From positions 67,905,554 through 67,969,553 of the forward strand of contig OX485803.1 of NCBI GenBank assembly GCA_950295325.1: DNA of 64,000 bases, read 5' to 3'. The notes beneath the pieces are model-generated. The model saw only the letters and a list, made by a program, of their open reading frames with translations, was not told the DNA's origin and did not search any database. Both the position numbers and the translations under genes were made by a program. Source of the stretch: Polytrichum commune (Eukaryota; Streptophyta; Polytrichopsida; Polytrichales; Polytrichaceae). Shown in pieces: positions 12,101-22,849 of this stretch; position 1 is the stretch's first letter; every line of letters begins with the position of its first letter.

Positions 12101-12314
12101 AAACCAAAGCTTGGATACTCTGCATAGTTACCTGCAAAGGCTCTTGAGTTCTCAACAGTATGTGCCAGATTTTGTGGGGAGCAACCCTTATCCATCAGGA
12201 CAGGGACCCTTCAATCTAGAGCTGCCAAATTCTCTGATTCAAAAGCAATCATTAGTTAGACATAAAATACTGACTTCTGCCCGTATGGTTCCAGAGGCTC
12301 AAATGTTAATGTAG
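6155..12314 (+). CDS. ParB/sulfiredoxin-like domain - acidic region - NIF/FCP1-type phosphatase fusion protein
   Basis: My spliced model uses exons 6155-7444, 7595-8857, 9157-10935, 11022-11112, 11327-11358 and 11532-12314. All junctions are GT-AG and all phases agree, giving about 1745 residues. From residue about 305 there is a ParB/Srx-like fold (RPISEAHLKEI, then VNGQHTLAAC near 331). Residues about 920-970 are almost all Glu/Asp. VICLDSDDD (about 1225) and LEIIDIT (about 1403) look like SUMO-interacting motifs. The last exon is an FCP1-homology HAD domain: LVLDVNGIL (motif I, Asp about 1505, second Asp replaced by Asn as in some plant members), VVIWSSK, and LLVDDSPYK. A single in-frame TGA (7094-7096) interrupts the ParB part just before FNFEEVKD. 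The gene is therefore a recent pseudogene, needs readthrough, or has a sequence error. An in-frame TAA at 6131 lies between the upstream ATG at 6056 and the chosen start. The organisation is confident; the function is not known. Confidence 0.7.
7490..7511. repeat. 22-bp palindrome in intron 1 of the ParB-NIF gene
   Basis: Perfect copy with TT centre, in a 150-bp intron (7445-7594), 45 bp from the donor. Confidence 0.95.
8963..8984. repeat. 22-bp palindrome in intron 2 of the ParB-NIF gene
   Basis: Perfect copy with AA centre. The palindrome extends to 13-bp arms (AGG...CCT). It is followed by CCACCTGGTTGA-like sequence that also occurs in the spacers of the arrays near 3 kb. Confidence 0.95.
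9632..9653. repeat. 22-bp palindrome inside an exon
   Basis: Perfect copy with TT centre, read in frame as PHGCSPVG within the acidic exon (codons about 1010-1017). It is directly followed by a G-rich GGGGAG tract encoding Gly-Glu repeats. The reading frame stays open through it. Confidence 0.95.
11147..11168. repeat. 22-bp palindrome in intron 4 of the ParB-NIF gene (copy 1)
   Basis: Perfect copy with AA centre, extending to 14-bp perfect arms (TGGT...ACCA). It is in the 11113-11326 intron. Confidence 0.95.
11250..11271. repeat. 22-bp palindrome in intron 4 of the ParB-NIF gene (copy 2)
   Basis: Perfect copy with TT centre, 103 bp after copy 1 in the same intron. The two copies are in opposite orientation. 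Confidence 0.95.
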
Positions 12315-12556
12315 ATTCCCTATTGGGGCCGCCTATAGTGCACATTTGCACTATCGGTACATTGTATTTGAAATGAGTGGATCTGAAACTTTGTTGCCTT
12401 TCAACTTCATTTGAAACTTGTTTTGGTTTTGTGGATTTTCTTCATGCAAACATGTCATGGTCATGAATGTATCTCACTGGGAGTCTACTACTTTGCAACA
12501 CTGCGGTGTTAGAGAATACCCGACTATTTCCGACCACAGTGAATGTCTGGCATTGT

Positions 12557-12577
12557 CCCACGGGTGTTCACCCGTGG
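12557..12577. repeat. 22-bp palindrome downstream of the ParB-NIF gene
   Basis: Copy with TT centre that lacks the last G of the right arm. It lies between the stop codon at 12314 and the next candidate exons. Confidence 0.9.
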
Positions 12578-12798
12578 CAATGTGGTAGTTGATTCAATGA
12601 ATGTATCAGGCCACTTGGACAATGTTAGTTGTGTTTTTGGGAATTATGGTTGTCATAGCGAATTTTAATATGTAGGACTTAGTCGGCTATAATTCATATG
12701 TTTTGAACATGTTCATCTTTACTAAAGGGCAACGGACGGGCTCCTCTTGCACATAATGTCCTTCTTCCATGGACTCTTATGTTATTGTATCCTAACAG

Positions 12799-13383
12799 CA
12801 TTCCCCATTCCAAACGCGACCTAAGAACTATATTGCCAGTCCACCATGTCGACAACGTCCTCCGGATGCTAACGCCGACTTCGCCGAAGTGACATCTCCA
12901 TGCCCTAAGGTAATTCATTTTCCACATGAATCCCAATTTTTTTAGTTGTGTTTCATCCCAGGGATTCTAATATCAATTTGTCGTTTGTTGTGGTAGACAC
13001 ATATGCTCCAAACACACGATGTTGCGCTCGCGGTTGCGGTGGCTGTTCCGGTCGCGGTTGAGGAGGCTGTTCCGGTCGATGTTGCGGGTCCGGTCACACG
13101 CGCTCGGGTGAAGAGACACCTTTCTCTCCAAACCACTCACCCCAGTGAGCCCACGGGCTCGGGAAATAGTTCTGGATGTTGGAGGTGTAGTTCACCCAAT
13201 ACCACCTCATCCATGTCTGATTACGTGGCTGCAAGGGTGAAACAACTTCGAGAAGCTACAGTTTTGATGGAGGAGAAAAAACGGCTTGAAGAAGTCAAGC
13301 GCAAGCAATGTACTATAGCTCAAAGACAACCTCATGACAAGATGTTGAAAATGATTAAGGATTCATACTCCTCTTGTAGATAG
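12799..13383 (+). CDS. Hypothetical coiled-coil protein, two candidate exons
   Basis: A candidate exon 12799-12909 (after TCCTAACAG, ending CCTAAG|GTAATT) joins in phase 0 to 12997-13383 (after GTGGTAG). The second exon encodes an Ala-Val-rich start, a Cys/Ser/Thr-rich middle and a charged C-terminal helix (RVKQLREATVLMEEKKRLEE), likely a coiled coil, ending in a stop at 13381. No upstream start was found, so it may be the 3' end of a gene with more exons, or an extension of the gene before it. I do not recognise a family. Confidence 0.35.
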
Positions 13384-13408
13384 CCGGACCTTTATGGTGA
13401 TAGATTTT

Positions 13409-13428
13409 CCACGGGTGTTCACCCGTGG
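13409..13428. repeat. 22-bp palindrome family, shortened copy
   Basis: Nine-bp perfect arms (CCACGGGTG / CACCCGTGG) with TT centre, 25 bp after the stop codon of the preceding frame. Confidence 0.9.
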
Positions 13429-13592
13429 ATACAACAATTCATATACTTTGTTCACATTTTTTGTGCCCACTGTGGCATCTATGATTCAATCAAATGATTT
13501 TTTGACCCTCATTTGTGTAGTCGGATATGACATGTAGACCTTCCTTCATGTGTTATGGATCTTGCATCGTGTGTTGCATGGCGTTGATTGGT

Positions 13593-13962
13593 CACGGGCG
13601 TTCACTCGTGGTTAGATGTATTTGTATTCTCTGAGTAGTATTAAGTGCCCATGATAGCTTTTATGATTAGACCCATTATATTTGCATACAGTTGTTGACA
13701 TGCGCATGGTTGTTCCTTAGTGGTGTCGACTTATGTTGTATTATGGATATACTAGGCTCATCTGTTGCGGGGTGTTGGTTGGTCACGAGTGAACACCCGT
13801 GGTGACAACTGGGCTAAGTTTTTATGTGGGCTAGAATAAGCATTATTTTAGCTTATATATATACACCAATGTGCATGAAATAGTGCCCTAGTCTATGTTG
13901 ATGACCTTCCTCTTGTTCTAAACCTTGTCAATGATGGCAATTCACGGGTATTTACTCGTGAA
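13593..13962. repeat. Three decayed palindrome copies
   Basis: Copies lie at about 13593-13611, 13783-13801 and 13941-13962. Most differences from the consensus are C-to-T or G-to-A. In the last copy three base pairs changed on both sides (outer CC/GG to TT/AA and inner G/C to A/T), so it still folds. Confidence 0.75.
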
Positions 13963-13964
13963 CC

Positions 13965-14870
13965 ACGTTCCCAATGCACGTTCCCATCGGTACGAATTGT
14001 CTCATAATGGCCCAATTGGCTCATTTTAGTTAATATCCCCATCTGGATACATTGTTGGAATATCTACCCGAGGTGCAAATACATGTAATCTTGCAAGCAA
14101 CCCAGTTGTATGCATTTTCCACAGTAAACTTACAAGTCTTTCATGTCCAATTTTACCTGGCTTCCACCATGATCAGAGACTACAAAATTGTCTCCCATGA
14201 AACTTCTGGCATCTATTGTGACTTGTACACCAAAGATATAACTTCCAAGTTTCTCAATTGTGTAAGAAATTTATTATTCCGTTCTACAAATTTTTACAAC
14301 ACTACCATCTCATGAGATCACATCGAGCAATTTTCCTACCTATCACACCAAATTTCTGTGGGTACTCTCACATGGGATCATTTGTACGAGCAACACTACT
14401 AAGATTGTGGGCATGCACTAGAGCACACGCTGCTTCGACACAAACCGAGTTTGTGTCGATGTAATGGTAAGGGGGGAAGAAGAAGAAGAACTCCGGTCTC
14501 CGGAGGAGGCCGGAGTGAATAGAGTGTCTGTTCGTAAAACACCCTTAGTCACACCCTAGGGCAATGGCGTTAGATGTAGAACTACTTCACCCTTTGTAGG
14601 GAGTAGACACTATATTAGTAGCAAATAGCCGGTTAACCGGTAACCAGTAGTATGTGGTAGTTGTTATTGGTGTTTTCAAGTAAGGTGGCATTATTTTATA
14701 TGGTAAGGTGTACCGGGTTATGAGATAGGTTATTTAGTTGTAAGGGGGGGATTGTTCACTTTAATGCCATAGTCCTTTTGCAATTGCGTGCTTGCTAACG
14801 CTAGATTACCACCCTCTGCCAAACTTACCTTCACCACCAAAGTGATAACATGACTCTTGTGACTACATTG
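13965..14870. other. Intergenic, no gene seen
   Basis: No supported coding sequence. It contains a perfect short hairpin (14435-14459) and a purine-rich patch with CTCCGG words near 14485-14515. Confidence 0.5.
14435..14459. repeat. Perfect hairpin, 11-bp stem and 3-nt loop
   Basis: Stem TCGACACAAAC / GTTTGTGTCGA around the loop CGA. It is not linked to a coding feature. Confidence 0.8.
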
Positions 14871-14872
14871 AT

Positions 14873-15075
14873 TATCCCAATTAGTGTGTGTTACTATTCA
14901 GAGTTACGCAATGCTATAACTATTTAATGAGAATGTAACATTTTACCAAGAAGAGGCATTTATGTTCTATAACGTCTGTAGAACCTGTTGAACTTTCGTT
15001 AGTAAATAATGAACTCATGAGTAAGATGTTATTGCACCGCGTAACTCTGAATAGTGACACACACTAATGAGGATA
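14873..15075. mobile_element. MITE, about 203 bp, 38-bp terminal inverted repeats
   Basis: The left end reads TATCCCAATTAGTGTGTG then TTACTATTCAGAGTTACGC. The right end is its reverse complement with few changes and ends GGATA. It has no coding content. A decayed copy lies at 22646-22842, and related ends occur at 52389-52606. Confidence 0.85.
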
Positions 15076-15101
15076 AACGGTGTAGCGGGGAATGGATTGA
15101 T

Positions 15102-15446
15102 CTACAATAAGTGAATTGTCCACGTCCATCCATTTGACGCTGCTTGCACTAAACTTGGCGTGAATTTAGGTAGTTCTCTTTCATTGCAAATTGGCCCACA
15201 TTTTTTTGGGGGGGGGGGGGGTGGGGTGTTAGGGTTTAGGGGGCATTTAGGAAAACGAGGGAAGCATAGAGCAAAAACTTTGAGAAGGCTTGAGGAACTA
15301 AGATTGTGGAGCCAGGTATGCAACAACATGCTCATGAATTCCATCAGAAAAGCAATCCCCACTTGCTCACGGTGTCTCCTCTCCCTTGGCCATTTTGCCA
15401 CCTCCAACTCCACCTCATCCAAGTAAGCATGCAATAATTCCCTCAT
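15102..15446 (-). other. Hypothetical open frame, possible exon
   Basis: The first 55 codons on the minus strand (MRELLHAYLDEVELEVAKWP...) have a plausible helical, charged composition. They run into a homopolymer-rich stretch (13 C on this strand) encoding polyproline. No family recognised and no partner exons found. Confidence 0.15.
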
Positions 15447-15713
15447 GTTATGTATGCTTCTAGAGTTGGCTTCGGTAAAAAATGAATGTGCGCAACTGCA
15501 GGGTTTTCATACACACGAGCAAACAATTTATGAGGTTCTTAAGAACATGAGTGTAAACAAGGTTGAAGATTGTAAGATGGACGGAGGATCTATTGAAGTC
15601 TTGTGTGGACACATGGATCATTGATGAGATCATTCCTTTTGGGAGTTCTGATAGTTATCCCCTTCTAGATCCTTCAAGTGCCTCAAGTGGTAAAGAAAGA
15701 GGCCCTATAGGGA

Positions 15714-15738
15714 TTAGGATTAGGATTAGGATTAGGGT
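15714..15738 (+). repeat. Short TTAGGA array ending in TTAGGG
   Basis: Four GGATTA/TTAGGA hexamers are followed by one TTAGGG. It resembles telomere-type sequence but is not the plant TTTAGGG unit. It is too short to be called an interstitial telomere. Confidence 0.7.
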
Positions 15739-15759
15739 TGAATGATTGTGTAGGGTTCA

Positions 15760-18700
15760 ACATTAGAATTGCATAAAGTGATGTTTTAACATTAGAACAA
15801 ATCACATTATCTTGAAAAGTAGAATGTGAGGCAAACTCCTCATGTGCTCTCTAAATTATGACCTTGAGGAGAAAATATCAAATTTTGTCAATATCATAAT
15901 TAAGGTTCAACCTTGATATTCGAAATTGCCCCGCCATTTATGTGTAGGCTAATTGGGAGTTTTTGAAAGATTTATTTCAATTTGTGTTGAGGTTTATGTT
16001 TTGCATGTACATTGGAGTCACAATATCTACAAGCTTTATGATAGGACCCATCAACACATGTTCCTCCTTCTTTCCTTTACATTGTTCTTTCTTGCAGACA
16101 TAGCTGCTAGGCGGAACTAAATCTAAGGAGATTGATCTACATGATGCTTTGTGTGTGTTTAGTCAAATTTTTGGAAGGTTCAAGGTACGTAGTTATCCAC
16201 AATTCTAGAAGGTAGTGTAACTTCCATAAGTGTAATTGGGTGCAATCATAGTATAGTAAACAACTCTTGATCCCTGCCAAGATTTAAGTGAAAGTGATTC
16301 AAAACTATATTTGTGAAAAAAATCATAAACATTTTAAAAACATATTAATCAAGAAATTCAAGTTGACAAAAATAATTTCAAAAGAAGTATACATGTTCTA
16401 GAAGATGGTGTAAGTGGTGTGCAAGTAGGTGATACTGAACATGTTTTTATGATTTTTTTTTTAATATTTTATATAATAATATTTTAAACATGTGACACTT
16501 GGCTTTCAAGTGCGCTGATTGATAACTTGGCATGAGTATGTTCAATAATGTTATGAGGTGTATGCTTATTTTACACAATGGTTTACATGTTGATTATTAG
16601 TGTACACAAATGACACTTAGCATTTGTGTGCTCAATAATATCTTCCTCTTTCATATCCAAATGTGAATACATGACACTTGGCATTAATATGCTCAATAAT
16701 ATCATCTTCCCCTTGCATACTAAAATGCAAAACTATCATCTCAAGTATCCCAATATGCTACTCTAAATGTCATGATGTATATAAATTTCACTTAAGAAAG
16801 GTACTTATGCTGACAAATAATGTCATATTAGTAATTAGTGACACTTTAAGACCTCTAGACATCTAGTTTGCACCCTTCACAAATAGTGTATGTGACACTA
16901 AATACCATAATTGGTGTAGCACATCCCAATTTGAGTCCAAAATTATATTATATCCCGTGACCAAGCTTTTAGAAAGTGATGTAGATTTCTCTTTGTCACG
17001 ATTTTCGAGCCACCCACCATGACCACGAGACATTCTTAATCCTCTTTTTATCATCACGAGGGTACAATGGCTTTTAGAGGGCCATGTACAGGTGACGAGT
17101 GGAGATCTACCTCGTTCAAAACAAGAGTGTTGAATATGATCACGAAGTTGTAGTTGGTGTCCAAGGAGGGGACACACCGCACCGCATGCACCAAAATAGG
17201 GTTTGTTATCCCATTGTACGTCGGTTGGTCCCGAATCTATTTTATCCCTTGACCCCCAAGTCTCCAAGATTGACTTAATTCTTGTTCAAGTACACATTCC
17301 CATACCCATGGGCCCATGTTTTTGGGTGGCGGTTCTCGGTCCAACGTGTGGGTATAGGTCCATAAATATTAAGATATGCGAGCTCCAAACAAAACATCAT
17401 TTGAAGGTTTAAACAAATTTTTTACTAGGCAATAACACGTCCATTCATTTTAGAATGCGAATCTAGGACAAACAAAATGCGTGAGCCTAAAACATACATT
17501 GTTGCCTCTAAAGTAGTCACGAGTTTTTTTTGGTTTAATGGGATGGCAAGTTATGTGTCATTGGCATGTTTGGGGAAGTTTGTCTATGAGCCATGATGTC
17601 AGTGATGGGTATTAGCTAGTATGCATAAGGAGGTCAAAACCTAACATTCTTCATAGAAATGAGGTCTATGTTTGCTTCTTGGAGAATCTACAGGGGTAGA
17701 TATGCTAGACAAGCATGTTGAACCTAAGTTTGCAACAAGGGACAAACCAAGTTACAGTATGGATAGAAGGCATCAACGCACATGGCTAGAGAAATTGTTG
17801 TGAAGAGTGTCCTTTCCCACTATTAGGTGTATTTGTTAATATGCACAACTTTGTAAAATTAGTTAATCAAAGGGTCTTAAATTAAGGGAATGTTGGTCTA
17901 ATGAAGAAACCTATAAATGAAAGTTTTGAATGCAACAAAGAATACAATTTAAAGCTTGCAATCATGCCATCAATCTAATATGGGTCGATACTAACATCAA
18001 AACATGAAAAGTGCAAAAGAGATCATTGGGATGATGGTGTTACTGCATCTCTTGAGCAAGATTGCTTTTATTATAATCCTGAAACATTCCTTTACAAGAG
18101 GTCAAGGAAACTCAAAGAACATTGTCTCCTTTTGAAGGTGAACACTTTGGGCTGGATTTAATGAAAGTTTCAACTTGGGATTTTGCACAAGTTGCAGTTA
18201 TCATATATTGCTGAAAGTGTTCACCGACTTCAAGGTTTGAATTGCCTTGTTGGGGATACCACCATCTATTATGAAGGCATGCATGAGTTGAAGTACTTGC
18301 AAATTCTAATGACTAACTTATGCTCCACCTCCCCATTGAGGTCCTCCCATATATTCTAGGATTAGATTGCTAGATCTAATCCTAACCTACGACTAATGGC
18401 ATGTGAAAACCCTTGGTTCCGAATGGATTCCTAAACAATCTCTGCCGTCATTTTTTGCAATATTGTTTTGTAACTGCATATGCAGAGTAACATACGCCTA
18501 GCCACCACTCCCGTTAACGGTGGAGCAAGGATCCACCCCTAGACAGTTGAGAATTGTGAACATGCTTCCTGAAATGATTGGATATAGGATCCTGCAAAAC
18601 ATCATCCTCTGCACCGTAAAGTTTGAAATAGTCGGTCACCCCCTCCAAAGTCCCAACAACTACATCATTTTCCTAGGTGGGGCTAGGTGGAATGGCTAGC

Positions 18701-19730
18701 TGGGACGACGAGTAGTCATCCGATTTCTGAGACAATGGGACATGTTGAGTGGATCATGAAGACTTGGTAAAGGAATCATGCGACCCTAAACCAAATGTCG
18801 GGCACTCTAGATCACCCATGGCGTGATGCATATCCGTGGGAACAACCTAACATTGCATAAGTCTCACAAAGGTGGAGCATGGGAGGGGCCCAATCTAAAT
18901 GGCCTACCTAATATAGGGCAACTAGCTCAGAAGAACCATGTAAATGCAATGTAAACGAAGGTCGTATAGTACAACGTGTATTGGACCTAGTGAAGATAGA
19001 AATCCTAGTCCAAGGAGGGAACGTCAATGAGGCTAATGGCATAGCCCCATATACCAGTACATCATATTTCCAATCCAAGGAGGCAATGTTGGCGAAGGCT
19101 AACGGCTGAGCCCCAAGTTTCAGCACATTGGGTTCCCCATCCCCAACATCGGACATGGTCACCCTGAAACGGAAACACAAGAACAACACATTCCAAATGA
19201 CTCCCATGAACACCAAAACCACCACTAGCTCAAAAAAGTTCCATTCAATTTATCTCTCAAAGGAGAAATCAACCCAATGGGGTAGGCATTTTGTGTTGAA
19301 GCACTTTATAGCCATTCAACAAGGGTTTTTAAGTTGTCACCCCCACCCCAATGCACACAACCATGGCCACTAAAAGTCTCACCCATTCATTGGACATGGC
19401 ATGTAAGAGCAAAGGGAAGCTAAGGCATGAGTGATGGACGGTGAGCGGTGAGCAATAACATGTGAGTGATGAAGCCAAATATAGTAAATATGCATAATCT
19501 TAGGGTCCACACTCTTGAATTTGGCACTCATTTTATTACATTGTTTCCAACAATAAAGTAACAACATTTCAAGATAACAACAGTGAAGGGGGCCTATTAT
19601 TATGGGAACTCCAAGAATCTAAAAATTTATTATTGGTTTTTATTATTAAATTCACACCAATACATGTTACTCACTGACATTTTTAAACATGCAACTGAAC
19701 ACTACACCCTAATCATTACTCACACTTTAC
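15760..19730. other. Long gene-poor stretch
   Basis: No supported gene. Diverged repeats of TGACACTTGGCATTAATATG followed by CTCAATAATATCATCTTCC occur at about 16493, 16610 and 16673. The last of these (16676-16744) is the reverse complement of a segment of the tandem repeats at 28478-28545, so it is a dispersed repeat. The remaining open frames are short and without features. Confidence 0.5.
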
Positions 19731-19734
19731 AACA

Positions 19735-21445
19735 CCGGCAAGCCCAAGTAGTCACATAACCTTGTTGTAGGTGAAAGTTGAAGTGTCAATGAACTTGTCA
19801 CTATCACAACCCACCTTACACAAAATCCTAAAGACATAATACATATGTTTGCAATAAACCCATTTCCCTCTCTTTCCTAAAGCATGGGAGGAAATTTTTA
19901 TGAAGTTCGGGCATGTGCAATGTAGACTATTGCCAATGATGGCATGGTAGGAGTTGTCCTTCTTGGAGACGATGTTGATTATCACTCCAAATCCAGGATG
20001 TGGAATGGCAATGACTCCCAACTACATAGTAACCGTTCATGAGTTGGGTGCTCTCCCATTTGTGATCCAACGCGGGTGTCACTGGATTGCGTCGCATTGT
20101 CTTCCCAAAACTAGAAGTTGGGTGAACGTTTGGGTTTGTTGGAACATATTTTTGCAACCAAGGAATGGAGAGGGTTGCGGTTGTTGAATGCCTATGATGA
20201 GGCAAAAATGCCTCCCTCTGCTGAAGTTAACATCATGTGCCCCCAAGTGCGAACGTCTCCTCCCTTGATAGATTGGTACCTATCTTCACTGGCCAAGTGT
20301 TGGGCACTATAGGCTAATCTAGCACATACTTCGTCTTGATGCCACTCATGCAACGCTTAATGTTGTCATGGTAGAACCAAAACTTGTGCTTCACATTGTT
20401 GGTGAAGCGGAACTATTTTTTCAACCCTTTATAAGTAGGAGCATGTGTGTCATGCTTACCAATAGCAATTTTTGCATTACACAAAATACATGTATTGGTT
20501 TGTGTCGCTCAATACCTTTTGGATGAGTTGAGGGACAATCTAGCAATGTGCCACTAAAAGGCACTGTAGTTGATCTCTAAAACAAATGTTTTATGAGCCA
20601 CACCATTCACAAAATTTGGTGACTCTATGCATGACCTTTTACGCCTAAGTGTTAGGGAATTTGAGTAATTGACTTTGTTAGGTCAATGTGAGTTGCAATC
20701 AACACCAAGTGGCAAGTTGAACTTCCATTTGGTGGACCCAAATAACTCCAAGCCCTCCAAGGCACAATCTCTAGTGTTAATTTTTTTGGCCCCAGGGTAA
20801 GACGTCATGGCATCTGCAAGTACCTTGGATCTCCCCACATGGCAACAACCTTCAAACTCAATGATGCAGAATCATGGCCTTTATCAGTTGTTCCCTCTCT
20901 TCAACCTGAACTTGTAATTTGCAATATGCATGAATACACGTATCAAAGCATCCATTGTTGCTTCATACACGCAAGTCATCTTATTCCTGGATTGTTGAAG
21001 CCACTTGCTGTGCACCGTTTGTGCAAGGTTACACATTGGTATCTCTGAACGTTCATCTATTGTCATATCATGTGAAGACCAAATATTATTATAAATATAC
21101 ATTTATTTCTTATATGTTCCAAATTTTCTTACACACAAGATTATACTTTAGTAATGCACTTATAATAATCATATGACCACCCCATTGTATGTAATGGAAG
21201 TGCTAGAACCACAACCCTTTAGAGGGACCAAAAATGTCTTCTTTAGTGGCAACTTAAGAGGACAACCATCATGAACAAATAACATAATACTTAGTCTTGC
21301 TTCATCCATGATTTGGGCGTCCTTGTATTTCTTGCATATTTTCTTGTGCTGAAATTGCAAGAATGGTGTAATGTACTTTTGCGTCACCTTATCCAAAGAT
21401 AGGGTCTTCTTAATGATGGCATCAAAAAATTGAAGTGATTTCAAA
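19735..21445 (-). pseudogene. Decayed transposon ORF with SWIM-type zinc finger
   Basis: On the minus strand, consecutive fragments in different frames read as one ancestral protein. In order they are IMLFVHDGCPLKLP, DERSEIPMCNLAQTVHSKWL, KINTRDCALEGLELFGSTKW, HPTSSFGKTMRRNP, then TPALDHKWESTQLMNGYYVV, and a SWIM-type finger (HCTCPNF followed by KWVYCKHMYYVF, a C-x-C...C-x-H pattern). Several stops and frameshifts separate them. SWIM fingers are found in plant Mutator-like/FAR1-type transposase relatives. I infer that class but see no DDE motif. Confidence 0.65.
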
Positions 21446-22645
21446 ATAAATTAGGCCCCACACAATATGTGACTTTGAGTTCAAAATAATGTAAGGTGTT
21501 ATAAATTCCATAAAATTAGGTTAATATTATTTCTAAGATACCACGGCCAAAAAATTGCAAAATGGTTAAGTGTATATATTCCCCCGTCCTGACCATAGTG
21601 GATGAAATTTTGTCAATGAATGGAGAAATTGGTTGACGAAAGTTGGGTGGCGGGTTTAGGGAAGCTACGTGGAAGAGATTGGTTTAGGTCATGGCGTTGC
21701 ATTATAAGAGTCTCGAGTTTTGTTAGCATCTACAAACTACATACCTTCTAGTAATTATGTGTTGGTACATATTTATTTATTTTTGCTTTTCTCACATGAA
21801 TAAAATGGCAGCAGGATTTCCATCACTTTGCTTGAGGATATCATCGGTTTATGCTTGTGCAATAAATGCATAACATGTTGCTCATGAGTGCGTATTTATG
21901 TTTTGCATTGTGGCTTTATGAAACTGCTTTAGATGCTAAATTGCATTGCAATAATTATTGGTTCTGCCTTTTGAGATGGTTTTTGAAATGAGTCGAAGTT
22001 TGGCCTTGGTTGGACAACCAACTAGAATTACCCACATGTGGAGAATAATTACAGGGTATAGCACTTATTTGACCAACCACTTCTTAATTTATAATAAACA
22101 TATGATACATGAAATTGACTAACCCCAACCTTTCAAAATCATTGAAAGGTACTACAAAGTATGCACAATTAGAAAACTACCTAATTGAATGGGTCATTTA
22201 ATTGCTTGTGAGCAAGACAATACCCCCCAAAATTATACCCTTAGCATATGTGGTTCCCGTAAGTCACACCAAGTATCAGCCTTGTGGTCCTATCATAATG
22301 TTCTACATTGTCCACTATATGTACTACATGAATAGATTTGTTTCCATCATGCGTCATAGGTGGCCAACAATGAATTTCCTAGTATTTTTGTGAGTGTGTT
22401 AATTTCAACCTGGACAACACGAGCCCCCTTACCACAAGGTCTATTATAAACTCTACCATGTACCAAGGGGACTCTTGAGCAGGGTAAAACCAACATGCTC
22501 GAATTCACGTCGGAATGCCCGACATTGGTTTTTCTTTTCTTTCCTTTTCTTAACCCGGACAAAGGAGTTCGGAAGCTTGAAGTTTAAGTCGACTAGGTAG
22601 TGATTTTGATGATTTCATCCACGTCCATCCTACCACTACATCGAT

Positions 22646-22842
22646 TATCCCAATTAATGCATATTACTATTCAAAGTTACACAATGCTATAACTTTTTTT
22701 TTGGGAGAATGCATTATTTTACCAAGCAAAGTGTATAGTGTCCAAACAACCCGGTGAGCTTGTGTTAATAAAAATTGAGCTTCTGAGGAAGACCTTATTG
22801 CAATTTGAAACTCCAAATAGTAGTACGCACTACATGGGATTA
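22646..22842. mobile_element. MITE, decayed copy of the 14873-15075 family
   Basis: The left end TATCCCAATTAATGCATA plus TTACTATTCAAAGTTAC and the right end TTATTGCAATTTGAAACTCC plus AAATAGTAGTACG line up with both ends of the 14.9-kb element over about 197 bp. Confidence 0.7.
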
Positions 22843-22849
22843 TAAGTGT

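Noticed and set aside
15714-15738. Interstitial telomere
   Set aside because: The unit is TTAGGA, not the plant TTTAGGG, and only about four units are present.
16863-17267. 134-codon minus-strand frame
   Set aside because: No recognised domain or splice context, and it lies in repeat-rich intergenic DNA.
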